In this document: positions 25,965 through 34,490 of the stretch, piece by piece
Layout of the letters: the number at the start of each line of letters is the position of its first letter
Numbering within the stretch: position 1 is the first letter of the stretch
NCBI RefSeq assembly: GCF_007570935.1
Contig: NZ_VLLR01000001.1
Location: 1,674,001-1,738,000, forward strand
Source of the DNA: Lactobacillus sp. LL6
GTDB lineage: Bacteria > Bacillota > Bacilli > Lactobacillales > Lactobacillaceae
Direction of reading: 5' to 3'
Length of the DNA stretch: 64,000 nucleotides
Made by a program: the position numbers and the translations under genes
Notes under the pieces: model-generated
What the model saw: the letters and a program-made list of their open reading frames with translations, nothing else
Database searches by the model: none
Told to the model about the DNA's origin: nothing

Positions 25965-26086
25965 AAAAAAAGCCTAATTCCACGAAACTGGAACTAGGCT
26001 CACACAGTGTAATACCGTCACTTTGACCACATATAGAAGATAACATTTTCGCTACCGGAGAAAATGACTACTATAGCAACGGTACA
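25965..26086 (-). ncRNA. Structured leader RNA or small RNA ahead of the DUF975 gene
   Basis: Read on the minus strand from the expected start near 26086. TACCGT (26084-26079) pairs with ACGGTA (26018-26013), closing a domain with an inner hairpin CATTTTC / GAAAATG (26066-26044). A terminator follows: AGCCTAGTTCCA / TGGAATTAGGCT (26000-25971) with seven T residues. The DUF975 ribosome site lies about 20 bases beyond. Promoter, fold, terminator and gene in this order look like a riboswitch or attenuator, or a separate small RNA. I could not match it to a known family. Confidence 0.5.
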
Positions 26087-26092
26087 ATGTAG

Positions 26093-26121
26093 ATTTTAGC
26101 ATTCCACTAACAAAAAAACAA
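26093..26121 (-). promoter_or_regulatory. Promoter of the structured leader
   Basis: On the minus strand: TTGTTT (26116-26121), 17-base spacer, TAAAAT (26093-26098) with TG one base upstream (extended -10). Confidence 0.6.
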
Positions 26122-26145
26122 CCGTTAGCCGCTATCAAAAAAATA

Positions 26146-26175
26146 AAAAAGTGAGGATTCTCACCCTCACTTTTA
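26146..26175 (-). terminator. Terminator of the dlt operon
   Basis: On the minus strand AAAAGTGAGG, short loop, CCTCACTTTTTT. The stem includes the end of the serine hydrolase gene. Confidence 0.85.
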
Positions 26176-27123
26176 TTCCATACTGAGCATCATTGACATA
26201 ATATTATTAACTTCACTCTTGTAAAGCTTAAACTTTCCTTTAGTCGTATGATTACTTTGAATAATAATCATATTTTTAGCATTTGGTGTAGCTCTCATGA
26301 AAGTATAATAACCCTCACCAGCACCATTAGCTACCTTATATTGTGACAAGTTATAAAAACCGCCATTATAAAACTTAGGTCCCTTACCCTTGAACAATAC
26401 TGCCCGGCTTTGATCACTCAATACATTTCCTGTCAAAATATATTTCATAGTTTTTGCTAAATCATGGTTAGACATCACAATTGACCCTGCACCTAATTCA
26501 TCATGGGCATCTTTTACTGCTGTTTCATGAGGAACTCGGTTGTAAGCTTGATCAATATCACTATAAACATATCCAGGAACCCAATTAGTATTGAGGAGTT
26601 TTGTTTTGTCAGACCATAAAAACTCAGTATTTTGAAGCTTTAATGGTTTGATAAAAGTTTCTCTAAATAAATCCTCATAAGATTTATTTTCTATCTTAGA
26701 AATAATTCCACAAAGTAACACATAGTTAATTGAAGTGTAGTGCCATTTTCCAAGACGCTTCATATCAAAGGTCGTGTACTTAATATCATGCTTCAAGTTA
26801 GCTTCATCTGAAATAAAAACTTTAGTACCGAGTTTTTTTCCTTTTTGAAGGTCTAGCCCTGAAGTCATATTAAGCAAGTTACTGATTTTAACATAGTCAC
26901 TACCTTCAACTTCAGGATAAAATTCACTTAGAGTATCACTAAGACTTAGTTTTCCTTTTTCAACTTCACGCATGACCATTGTTGCTGTCATCGACTTTTG
27001 AACTGAATTAATCAAATAGCTAGTGTCAGGCTTATTACCAGTAGCATATTTAAGCAAAGTCTTACCGTTATTTATAACTGTGACTGAACCTTTCACACCT
27101 AAACGGTCAATAGCCTGTCGCAC
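26173..27123 (-). CDS. Serine hydrolase of the beta-lactamase/DD-peptidase fold, last gene of the dlt operon
   Basis: A 316-residue protein with the SxxK motif SVQK at about 43-46, a YTS triad in HYTSINYVLL and a C-terminal GAGEGYYTF in place of the KTG strand. This is class C beta-lactamase/esterase architecture (AmpC, EstB, DD-carboxypeptidase). No signal peptide or membrane helix follows the chosen GTG start, so it may be cytoplasmic or the true start may differ. Its GTG overlaps the dltD stop by one base (TAGTG). Position suggests a role in D-alanine ester or peptide hydrolysis at the wall, but this is inference. Confidence 0.82.
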   Translation of the reverse strand: MRQAIDRLGVKGSVTVINNGKTLLKYATGNKPDTSYLINSVQKSMTATMVMREVEKGKLSLSDTLSEFYPEVEGSDYVKISNLLNMTSGLDLQKGKKLGTKVFISDEANLKHDIKYTTFDMKRLGKWHYTSINYVLLCGIISKIENKSYEDLFRETFIKPLKLQNTEFLWSDKTKLLNTNWVPGYVYSDIDQAYNRVPHETAVKDAHDELGAGSIVMSNHDLAKTMKYILTGNVLSDQSRAVLFKGKGPKFYNGGFYNLSQYKVANGAGEGYYTFMRATPNAKNMIIIQSNHTTKGKFKLYKSEVNNIMSMMLSME

Positions 27124-28412
27124 TACTTGTCTTTTAAACTTTTCTTATCAGATAAGTTTATAGGTTTTATATTAGTTCGATTTTGCCATTTCTTAGAGTA
27201 GAAATAGTTATTCAAATCATAATGATATGCCTTATTAGGTTTTTGCATGAATGGTTTTACAGCTTGATCTACTGCTACCCAACCATTCCAGCCGAGGTGA
27301 ATAGTATCTTCCATGAAGTACTTCTTACCACCATCTTTTGACAAATCAGCAATATTTTCAAAACCTTGACTAGTTAATTGGTATTCCATCTTGGCTACAG
27401 ATTCTTGATACATCTTTTGTGACAAGCCTGTATATTTTGCCCACTTGGCATTTACCGGTGGAATAATGAACAAGACATTAGTATGTTGCTTAGCAAATTG
27501 ATTTAATAGAAGCTGGAAATCTCCATATTCAGCTGATTTAGTATAATCAAAATTCTTTTGACTGCCCTTTAGCTTCTTAAGAACACCTTTAGTTAAACGG
27601 TTCTTATAGAAAGTGTTGTCAATTCCCAAATTATTTGAATTAGTGTGAATTTCTGCTTGTTCAGTAGCCACTTTCTTCAAAGCTTTTACTGAATAATGGT
27701 TAGGCAAAAGTTGCGCACGTTTGCGAATCTTTTGGACACGATCACGAAGCTGGAATGAACTAAAGAATGTATCTTCATTTGCAAGCATCTGACGACGATT
27801 TTGTAATAAGAATCTATCCCAATCAGACAATTTTTGACCTGCAGCAATCTTCTTAAGACCTGATTTAATAATTCCAGTCTTAATATCTGGCATATCTAAA
27901 AGACGCTTAGCTGCATAACGGTCAGCAGTGTTATCTTTAGCATTAAGTAAAAACATCGTTGTTTGAAGCGGTGAATAATACAAACTAAACGCTGCTGGAT
28001 CTTGACCCCTCTTAGTAAACCATTGTGGCGAAATAATCAAAACAGCTTTTTTGTTCTTAAGCTGCTCACTTGTCCCTTGCATCCCAATAAACTGAGCCAA
28101 ACTTTGACTACCTGGACCACCAAGTAAAAATGGTCGATAGTTGCGTTTATACTTTTCCGCAATCACACTTGGGTGAAGTGGGTCCATACGTGATAATTCA
28201 CTTGAACCGTAAAATGGAACATAGCCATTTTCAAAGGCTTCTTGCTTCATTTTTACACCCTTGAAGACAGTATCAGTTTGAGAATTTGCAGCTTGGAAGA
28301 TAGCATCTTTTGAAAAAGTTCTCTCCCATGGCAAAAGAAATACAACTAATAAAAGGATAAAAGCGCAAAGAACTGGGCCAAATATTTGCCACAGCCGGCG
28401 TTTATTACTCAT
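27123..28412 (-). CDS. dltD: D-alanyl-lipoteichoic acid transfer protein DltD
   Basis: A 429-residue protein with one N-terminal membrane helix (IFGPVLCAFILLLVVFLLPW) and an extracellular SGNH-like hydrolase fold. FYGSSELSRMDPLHPS carries the catalytic Ser of DltD; the likely Asp and His partners are in FMEDTIHLGWNGW. It transfers D-alanine to teichoic acid outside the cell. Its ATG overlaps the dltC end by eight bases. Normal length. Confidence 0.96.
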   Translation of the reverse strand: MSNKRRLWQIFGPVLCAFILLLVVFLLPWERTFSKDAIFQAANSQTDTVFKGVKMKQEAFENGYVPFYGSSELSRMDPLHPSVIAEKYKRNYRPFLLGGPGSQSLAQFIGMQGTSEQLKNKKAVLIISPQWFTKRGQDPAAFSLYYSPLQTTMFLLNAKDNTADRYAAKRLLDMPDIKTGIIKSGLKKIAAGQKLSDWDRFLLQNRRQMLANEDTFFSSFQLRDRVQKIRKRAQLLPNHYSVKALKKVATEQAEIHTNSNNLGIDNTFYKNRLTKGVLKKLKGSQKNFDYTKSAEYGDFQLLLNQFAKQHTNVLFIIPPVNAKWAKYTGLSQKMYQESVAKMEYQLTSQGFENIADLSKDGGKKYFMEDTIHLGWNGWVAVDQAVKPFMQKPNKAYHYDLNNYFYSKKWQNRTNIKPINLSDKKSLKDK

Positions 28413-28644
28413 TTTCTAAGCTTTCCACCTTTGCCACAATCTTAGCTGGAGTATCCCATTCTTCACGGTTAAATTCTGAAACTGGAACATCAATATCAAA
28501 CTTTTCTTGTAAGCTCAAAAGCATTTGAACACTTGCCATTGAATCAAGCAAACCATTTTCAAAAATGTTTTCGTCCATTTGATCTGACAAATCTTCACCA
28601 GTTAAATCGTTTAAAATGTTCAAAACTTCTTCTTGTGTGTTCAT
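28405..28644 (-). CDS. dltC: D-alanyl carrier protein DltC
   Basis: A 79-residue acidic carrier protein. The phosphopantetheine serine is in GLLDSMASVQ. It carries D-alanine as a thioester from DltA to the membrane protein DltB. Overlaps dltD. Confidence 0.97.
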   Translation of the reverse strand: MNTQEEVLNILNDLTGEDLSDQMDENIFENGLLDSMASVQMLLSLQEKFDIDVPVSEFNREEWDTPAKIVAKVESLENE

Positions 28645-28690
28645 AATTAAATACCTCTTTTTAATAAAAACTATCTTTCTATATTATATT

Positions 28691-29935
28691 TTATTGCCAA
28701 CCAAACCACAATGTGCTCAGGAATCCTGAAAAGATAAGCATACCAAAGCAGACAACATTAAATGTAATAAAGATTGCAAACCAATTTGTAAACTTATTAG
28801 ATGGAATTTGCTTTTTATGCTTTCTCTTAAATCTAATCCACATATCATTGATAATAATGGCTAGTGCTTGATACAACCCATAGGCAATGTAGTACCAAGT
28901 AAGGCCGTGCCAAAATCCCATGATAAGGAAGAGCAACAGATATGAAGCTTGAGACAATCTGATTCGATTCTTAAACAATTTTTTCTTCATTGCAAAGAAT
29001 GTAAACCGCATATAAATGTAGTCACGGAACCAGAATGAAAGTGTGATATGCCAGCGATTCCAGAAATCTTTAATGTTCTTAGAAATAAATGGCTTGTTGA
29101 AGTTCATTGGAGTGTGAATTCCCATAAAATATGAAATTGACACTGCAAAAAGTGAATATCCAGCAAAGTCAAAGAACAAATACATCGTGTAGCAGTACAT
29201 GTAAGCTACTACCCACCATGATAATTTAAGACCTCCATTAGCATTACCTGCAGCAAGCGCAGCTTCACTAAATCTTGGAAGCCATAATGTTCCAAAGAAC
29301 CATCCTAATATAAATTTATAAAGAAAACCTTGAAATAAATAGCGAACTGCATATTGCAAATCAGTAATGTAATCTTCTCTACTTGGAGCTTTATCAAAAT
29401 CTTTCTTAAATCTCCGGTATCTATCAATAGGACCTGAAGAAATAGTAGGGAAGAATAGTAGGAATCTAGCATAAGTGCTGGGATCTACTTTTTTAATTGC
29501 TCCGTCACGAATTTCCATAATCACTTGTACGTTCTTAAAAGTAATGTATGAAATACCCAAAAATCCAACCGTAAACGGAACCGTACCTGCTGGAGCAACT
29601 GCCAAAATCTTGACCGCAGTTAATGGCACAATTGCTAAGATAACTGCCAAACAAAAAATCCAAGTTTTATTTGGGCTATCTTTCTTAGTTCTATAGTGTT
29701 GATAAATAAACGTAATACAAAATTCAAATATCAAATATAGAAGTAAGTTAATTCCTTCTTGCCAATGAGTTCCATCAAAAATCAAAAATAGGAAAACAAT
29801 TGAGAAAATTGCTTCATAAGTCTTAAAACGTTTACCATTATAAAGACCCACGATAATTGGAATTAATGCAATCATCAACCAGATAAAGTATTGCGGATTG
29901 GAGTAAGGCTGTAAGTTAATGAAGTTAAAGTTCAC
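28691..29935 (-). CDS. dltB: D-alanyl transfer membrane protein DltB (MBOAT)
   Basis: A 414-residue MBOAT-family membrane protein with about 11 helices. FFPTISSGPIDRYRRF and FWNRWHITLSFWFRDYIYMRF are conserved, and the catalytic His is in GFWHGLTWYYIAYGLY. It moves D-alanine across or into the membrane for transfer to teichoic acid. Start is GTG, overlapping the dltA stop as TAGTG, with GGAGG upstream. Confidence 0.96.
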   Translation of the reverse strand: MNFNFINLQPYSNPQYFIWLMIALIPIIVGLYNGKRFKTYEAIFSIVFLFLIFDGTHWQEGINLLLYLIFEFCITFIYQHYRTKKDSPNKTWIFCLAVILAIVPLTAVKILAVAPAGTVPFTVGFLGISYITFKNVQVIMEIRDGAIKKVDPSTYARFLLFFPTISSGPIDRYRRFKKDFDKAPSREDYITDLQYAVRYLFQGFLYKFILGWFFGTLWLPRFSEAALAAGNANGGLKLSWWVVAYMYCYTMYLFFDFAGYSLFAVSISYFMGIHTPMNFNKPFISKNIKDFWNRWHITLSFWFRDYIYMRFTFFAMKKKLFKNRIRLSQASYLLLFLIMGFWHGLTWYYIAYGLYQALAIIINDMWIRFKRKHKKQIPSNKFTNWFAIFITFNVVCFGMLIFSGFLSTLWFGWQ

Positions 29936-31449
29936 TACTTATTAACCTCCTTAATAACAGCCTTGATATCCACCTTGCCATTTTGAGAAATTGGCAAACT
30001 ATCACGATAAATATAACGCTGCGGAATCATATAAGGCATCACATTCTTCGCCAAGTCTTCACGAATCAGCTTAGTAAGTTCTGCATCTGAATATTTACGA
30101 CGTACACCATCTTTTAATTCAATTTCTGCAACAATTTGCTTAACAGTGTGATCTTTATTGTATTTAGGTGCAGCTACACCATAACGAATAAGTTCATTCT
30201 TAGTTAAGTAGAAATTGATCTCTTCAAGCTCAATTCTGTAACCATTGAACTTAATTTGGAAGTCAATTCTTCCTCTATAAAATAGCATATCACCATCAAA
30301 GAATCCGGCATCTCCTGTACGATAGCTTTCGTATTTATCTTCTGGATTTTTAAAGAAAGCTGCCTTAGTTTTTTCAGGATTATGCATGTATCCTTTAGAA
30401 ACGCTAGGACCTTCGATGATAATTTCGCCTTCGCCAGGCTTATCACCTTTTGAAGTATCAATAGTAATTCTTGTATCTTCTTTGGTCTTACCAATTGGCA
30501 AACGATCATATTTTTCAAGAATTTCATCGGTAATTTCTACTTGAGTTACAGCAACTGTAGTTTCTGTTGGACCATAAGTATTGAAGATATGGCTATTAGG
30601 AAACTTTTTACGCAAAGTAGCTGCTTCACTATGAGGTAACTCTTCCCCACAAAAGAGGAAATGAGTTAAGTCTGGGTGATGTTCACCATCAAAAGTTCTA
30701 TCCAAGAAACACATTTGTGCAAATGATGGAGTAGATACCCAAACATTAAATTGCATCTTAGGAAGAGTTGCAAACAATTGCGCAAAGTTTTGCGTTACAT
30801 CGTGTGGCAATACCACAAGCTTACCTGCAGAAACAAGAGCTGGATATAGACTCATTACAGATAAATCAAATGAGTAAGGAGCTTGTGCTAAAAAACTAGG
30901 ATGTTCTGGCAAATTAAAGTCAGTCAATTCCCAGTTTACAAAACTAAGCAAGTTATCATGACTAATCTGTACACCTTTAGGCTTGCCAGTAGTACCAGAA
31001 GTGAAGATAATGTAGAAATTATCTTCACCTTCAACATAGTGACTTTCATCAATTGTGTAATCACCATCAATTACATCACTTGGCTTTATAACTTCTAGAT
31101 TGCTTACATCAACATCTGGTAATTCATCTACAGCAAGAACCGCTCTACTTTGAGAAACTTCTTGAATCATAGTCAAACGCTCTGCATTAGAATAACTTGC
31201 AATTGGAATATAAGCGTGACCTGCCTTTACACTTCCCAAGAAGCTAGCAATCATTTCAAAGGTTTGTCCACCCCAAATCATGATTGGATCATGTTCCGGA
31301 ATATCTAAACTTAAGATTTTATGTGCCCAAGCATCTGAGCGCTTCTTTAAATCACCATAAGTATTAGTTTCACCAAGATAGTCATAAACAATTCTATCTG
31401 GATCATTTACAGCAATTTCTTCGATTTTCTTAATTACATCTTCAATCAT
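29935..31449 (-). CDS. dltA: D-alanine--D-alanyl carrier protein ligase DltA
   Basis: About 504 residues, an adenylate-forming enzyme. The A3 motif is FIIFTSGTTGKPKGVQISH, followed by FNTYGPTETTVAV and YRTGDAGFFDGD; the catalytic Lys is in LPISQNGKVDIKAV. It activates D-alanine with ATP and loads DltC. The start at 31449 (MIEDVIKKIE) fits the ribosome site AGGTG better than the GTG three codons upstream. Confidence 0.97.
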   Translation of the reverse strand: MIEDVIKKIEEIAVNDPDRIVYDYLGETNTYGDLKKRSDAWAHKILSLDIPEHDPIMIWGGQTFEMIASFLGSVKAGHAYIPIASYSNAERLTMIQEVSQSRAVLAVDELPDVDVSNLEVIKPSDVIDGDYTIDESHYVEGEDNFYIIFTSGTTGKPKGVQISHDNLLSFVNWELTDFNLPEHPSFLAQAPYSFDLSVMSLYPALVSAGKLVVLPHDVTQNFAQLFATLPKMQFNVWVSTPSFAQMCFLDRTFDGEHHPDLTHFLFCGEELPHSEAATLRKKFPNSHIFNTYGPTETTVAVTQVEITDEILEKYDRLPIGKTKEDTRITIDTSKGDKPGEGEIIIEGPSVSKGYMHNPEKTKAAFFKNPEDKYESYRTGDAGFFDGDMLFYRGRIDFQIKFNGYRIELEEINFYLTKNELIRYGVAAPKYNKDHTVKQIVAEIELKDGVRRKYSDAELTKLIREDLAKNVMPYMIPQRYIYRDSLPISQNGKVDIKAVIKEVNK

Positions 31450-31463
31450 TGATAGCACCTGCC

Positions 31464-31616
31464 TTAAAATTCGTTATAAATAAAGTGAACTGATGTTAAT
31501 CCACTATACTCATACAAATAAATTAGAGCCATCAGGATTGCAAAATAAACGACTGTCTTCAAGACAAACATTCCAATACGTTTGCCTCGAGAGTCAACTT
31601 TTGTATTTTTCTCCAT
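31464..31616 (-). CDS. dltX: DltX, small membrane protein of the D-alanylation system
   Basis: A 50-residue protein: MEKNTKVDSRGKRIG, one membrane helix (MFVLKTVVYFAILMALIYLY), then the C-terminal signature EYSGLTSVHFIYNEF. The ending FIYNEF is the conserved DltX motif, which contacts the D-alanyl transfer machinery. GGGAG precedes the ATG and the gene lies 14 bases ahead of dltA. It opens the dlt operon. Confidence 0.92.
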   Translation of the reverse strand: MEKNTKVDSRGKRIGMFVLKTVVYFAILMALIYLYEYSGLTSVHFIYNEF

Positions 31617-31766
31617 GTATCTCCCTCAGTAACTATATTTACTTACGCCCTATGTTACTACAATAATCAAGTAGTTAAGAGCACTTATTAGATATTTTAA
31701 CAAATTTAAACAAATAGCTAAAATCGTACGATTAAATTTTACTACAAATTGTGTTCATAGGTAGAT

Positions 31767-32078
31767 TTAATTGTCTATTTTTCGGCAATTTGCATATGCA
31801 AACCATAATGGAATGAAAACCACAAATGAAGTAAATACTAACGCAAAAATCATAAGTTTCATTATATTACTTGGATTTTGCCATTTTTTAGAATTTGCCG
31901 TCGTTAAAACAAACACCCCTAAGAGAATACTAATTACAATTTCAGCAATATAAAGATAAGAATAAGCTGACCAAGTAGTCATCTGAAGAAGAGATAGGTA
32001 AGCTGAAGCTGGAAGCAAACAGAACCATCCTGAAAAACGCAACCAAAATATAGTTCTTTTTTGATAATTAGGAGTCAT
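31767..32078 (-). CDS. Small membrane protein, unknown
   Basis: A 103-residue protein with three or four membrane helices (FSGWFCLLPASAYLSLLQM; YLYIAEIVISILLGVFVLTT; LMIFALVFTSFVVFIPLWF). The start follows a GAAAGGA ribosome site and lies 24 bases after the 32103 gene stop, so both are probably one operon. No family recognised. The 150 bases between it and dltX hold the dlt promoter region, where no strong -35/-10 pair stands out. Confidence 0.7.
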   Translation of the reverse strand: MTPNYQKRTIFWLRFSGWFCLLPASAYLSLLQMTTWSAYSYLYIAEIVISILLGVFVLTTANSKKWQNPSNIMKLMIFALVFTSFVVFIPLWFAYANCRKIDN

Positions 32079-32102
32079 AATTTTCCTTTCTTTATTAACA
32101 AG

Positions 32103-33239
32103 CTAATTTCCAAATAGAGCATTTATATTTAAAGATAAAACTCGATCCATTACAAGAATATGTGGTTTTGCATATATTTTTGATCCAGATTCAAATAAAC
32201 ATAAAAGTTGACCCTTATAAGCTGTAATCTGTTCTAAGTAAGGTGGCATATCAATAACTTTTTCAGCATTTTTTTCATCAAGAGCATTTATGGCAGTTGA
32301 TGGAAAAATATACAGCTTTGAGTCCCCACTGCCATAAGACTGGCTTAAAAATATTTTATCATCATAAATAGCTATTCCTTGAATCTGCTTATCCATGGAA
32401 GTTTCTCCATTGGGGTCAGACCAAGATACATTTCCAGTAACGGCTTTAATTTCATTATTAGTAATAGTACCCTTATTTTTTCCACTTCGAGAAATAGAAT
32501 AGCTAGCAACGCGCCCACGTCCATACATATTGAAGAAACCAACAAATAATTGATTATCATAATAAGTAAGAGCGGATGCACGTTCTATAGTAGGAATGGA
32601 AATTTGATTATCATATTTAATAGGGATATGTGTTTTATCATTATAATTCTTTAAAGTTTTCATTGAAAATGACATCAAAGCTGAAACCCCACCCATAGAT
32701 CCGGTAATCCAAATATTTTTTGCAACTGGATCATAGGCAATCCCGCCTAAGTGAGGCTTTCCCTTTATTTGAATGGTCTTTAAATATTTTCCAGTCTTTT
32801 TATCAAGCACATAAATCACTGAAGCATGTTTATGTTCACCATCATAAGCTGTAATCAATAAATATTTTCCAGCAACCGTAATTCCTTGCGGTGTCATTGC
32901 ATGAGCAGTATCGAACTTTTTATTAGAAAAATTATAACTCTTTGTCGTAACTAACCCCGGCACAATAGCATCCTTACCATCCCAAGTGCGGGGAGGGACA
33001 TAATTCGAAGCTTTATTAATAAAAGGGTATTTTTGTCGTAACTCTTTTTGGTATTCTGAGTATTTATGCCAAGAAGCATTAATATTTGTCCCATCTTTGT
33101 CTTTTACTAAGTCTGGGCGGCCTTTTTGCATTTCTTGATCTTGCCACCATTCATAAGCACAGTAGCCACCAGCACCAATTCCTGAAATGAGTGCAATTAT
33201 TAAAATTATTCGAAAAATAATTTTGCCTCGTTTTTTCAA
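32103..33239 (-). CDS. Membrane-anchored extracellular protein, probably beta-propeller-like
   Basis: A 378-residue protein with an N-terminal membrane helix (IIFRIILIIALISGIGAGGYCAY) and a long extracellular part with repeated strand pairs: GITVAGKYLLITAYDGEHKHASVIYVL, GIAYDPVAKNIWITGS, GIAIYDDKIFLSQSYGSGDSKLYIF. These WD-like or SMP30-like repeats suggest a propeller fold. No catalytic motif was seen. Upstream of the dlt genes on the same strand; the function is unknown. Confidence 0.7.
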   Translation of the reverse strand: MKKRGKIIFRIILIIALISGIGAGGYCAYEWWQDQEMQKGRPDLVKDKDGTNINASWHKYSEYQKELRQKYPFINKASNYVPPRTWDGKDAIVPGLVTTKSYNFSNKKFDTAHAMTPQGITVAGKYLLITAYDGEHKHASVIYVLDKKTGKYLKTIQIKGKPHLGGIAYDPVAKNIWITGSMGGVSALMSFSMKTLKNYNDKTHIPIKYDNQISIPTIERASALTYYDNQLFVGFFNMYGRGRVASYSISRSGKNKGTITNNEIKAVTGNVSWSDPNGETSMDKQIQGIAIYDDKIFLSQSYGSGDSKLYIFPSTAINALDEKNAEKVIDMPPYLEQITAYKGQLLCLFESGSKIYAKPHILVMDRVLSLNINALFGN

Positions 33240-33430
33240 TTTTAGTTTCTCTCTTCTTTCTTAATTTAGTTGTAGTCTATTTTATCCAAAATTTTTTAAA
33301 ATTTGTCATATTTTTAAAAAGTATCTAAAAGCATTATTATGAAAGCGTTTATCCATGATTGTTATAGACTAAAATAAACTAAAAATAAATTTTTTAGGTG
33401 TTTGGTCACACATTTTTCACAATTCAAGGT

Positions 33431-33801
33431 TATACTATTAAGTGAAGTGAAGAATAAACGGAAAACTTTTCACTTCACTCAACTTTTTTGTTTTTCATTC
33501 ATACTCCTCCAAGTAAATAATGAAAATAAAAAGAATTGACTTTGATAGTCAATTTCATATCTATCCCTTTCGGCTCGCGGTACTTCGCGAGCTTTTCTTT
33601 TCTTCTTAAACAAATCGCTAAAATTTCTTTACCATTTCGTAAGAATTTAAACACTTTTACTTCACAATTTCTCTGTATTATATAAATCGTAGCAAGGCGG
33701 TAGAACTTGTTACATACTCCCACTTTTTTATTTCATTCATTCTTACTCCTCCAAAGTAGATGAAACTAATAGGGTCTGCAATGTTTGCAGGCCTTTTCCT
33801 T
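33431..33801. other. Gap with two related short elements and three hairpins
   Basis: In the 610-base gap 33240-33849 the segment TTCATTC(A/T)TACTCCTCC with its flanks occurs near 33494 and again near 33732. Three hairpins with T tracts on the plus strand accompany them: AGTGAAGTGAA / TTCACTTCACT (33441-33479), GCTCGCG / CGCGAGC (33573-33592) and GTCTGCA / TGCAGGC (33774-33792). A TATACT box lies at 33431. On the minus strand GGAGGAG stands before very short frames (7 and 20 codons). No proper gene was found. These could be small RNAs or a degenerate type I toxin locus. Confidence 0.4.
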
Positions 33802-33849
33802 TTTCAGAAATAAATTATCAAACTATAATGGTGAGTGAAAGGAGAAATT

Positions 33850-34362
33850 ATGATTTCACCATCAATTCAACATTTAATAGAAGAAAAATCAGGTTCATTT
33901 TTAATTCCAGCAAGTCGCATTGCATTTGTACAAGACGATAATCCACTATATCATGCGTTTTTAATCTTAACTAAAGTTAAATATTCTAAAATTCCAGTTT
34001 TAGATAAAAATCGTCGTGTAGTTGGATTAATTACTTTAGCAATGATTACTGATAAAATGCTAGAAACTGATGAAATTTCAATTGATCCATTAAATAATCT
34101 AAAGGTGCGAGATGTAATGCAACGGGATTTTCCAAAAATAAACTTCGTTGAAACTACTCTAGAGCGGCAACTTCATTTATTAATTGACAATCCTTTCCTC
34201 CCTGTAGTTGATTCTAAAGGAGTCTTTCAAGGATTGTTAACTAGACGAGAATGGATTAAAGCTTTCAATTATGTATTTCATACTTATGATGAACATTATA
34301 TGGCAATTCCCAAAAAGCCATCTAAATCACAACTGATAAACAAGATCGTAACAACGAAATAA
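33850..34362 (+). CDS. CBS-domain protein, CbpB/DarB-like
   Basis: About 170 residues with two CBS domains (roughly 15-75 and 85-145): SRIAFVQDDNPLYHAFLILTK then YSKIPVLDKNRRVVGLITL, and VRDVMQRDFPKINFVETTL then PFLPVVDSKGVFQGLLTRRE. Stand-alone two-CBS proteins of this size in Firmicutes (CbpB, YkuL/DarB) bind cyclic di-AMP and link it to the stringent response and pyruvate carboxylase. Ligand binding here is inferred from family. Start chosen at 33850 with AAAGGAG upstream; TATAAT lies at 33824. Confidence 0.85.
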   Translation: MISPSIQHLIEEKSGSFLIPASRIAFVQDDNPLYHAFLILTKVKYSKIPVLDKNRRVVGLITLAMITDKMLETDEISIDPLNNLKVRDVMQRDFPKINFVETTLERQLHLLIDNPFLPVVDSKGVFQGLLTRREWIKAFNYVFHTYDEHYMAIPKKPSKSQLINKIVTTK

Positions 34363-34368
34363 GTTTAA

Positions 34369-34393
34369 GAACTGCCATTAGGCAGTTTTTTTA
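34369..34393 (+). terminator. Terminator of the CBS gene
   Basis: GAACTGCC, ATTA, GGCAGTT with seven T residues. Confidence 0.85.
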
Positions 34394-34406
34394 TTCTTCA
34401 TCTAAT

Positions 34407-34449
34407 TTAGAATGATTATAATTTACATTTCATGAAACAGTGGTAAAAT
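34407..34449 (+). promoter_or_regulatory. PerR-type box and promoter of the metal ATPase
   Basis: TTAGAATGATTATAA (34407-34421) matches the Bacillus PerR box TTATAATNATTATAA at all but one defined position. It abuts the -35 box TTTACA (34422-34427), which is 16 bases from TAAAAT (34444-34449) with an upstream TG. The layout fits repression by PerR until peroxide or iron excess. Confidence 0.7.
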
Positions 34450-34490
34450 TGTTCTTATAGATAATTGTTGTACTATTTTGGAGGGAAAAT

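Noticed and set aside
33499-33723. 74-codon minus-strand reading frame
   Set aside because: It crosses two hairpins and the repeated mini-element, has mixed composition and no ribosome site, and looks like chance.
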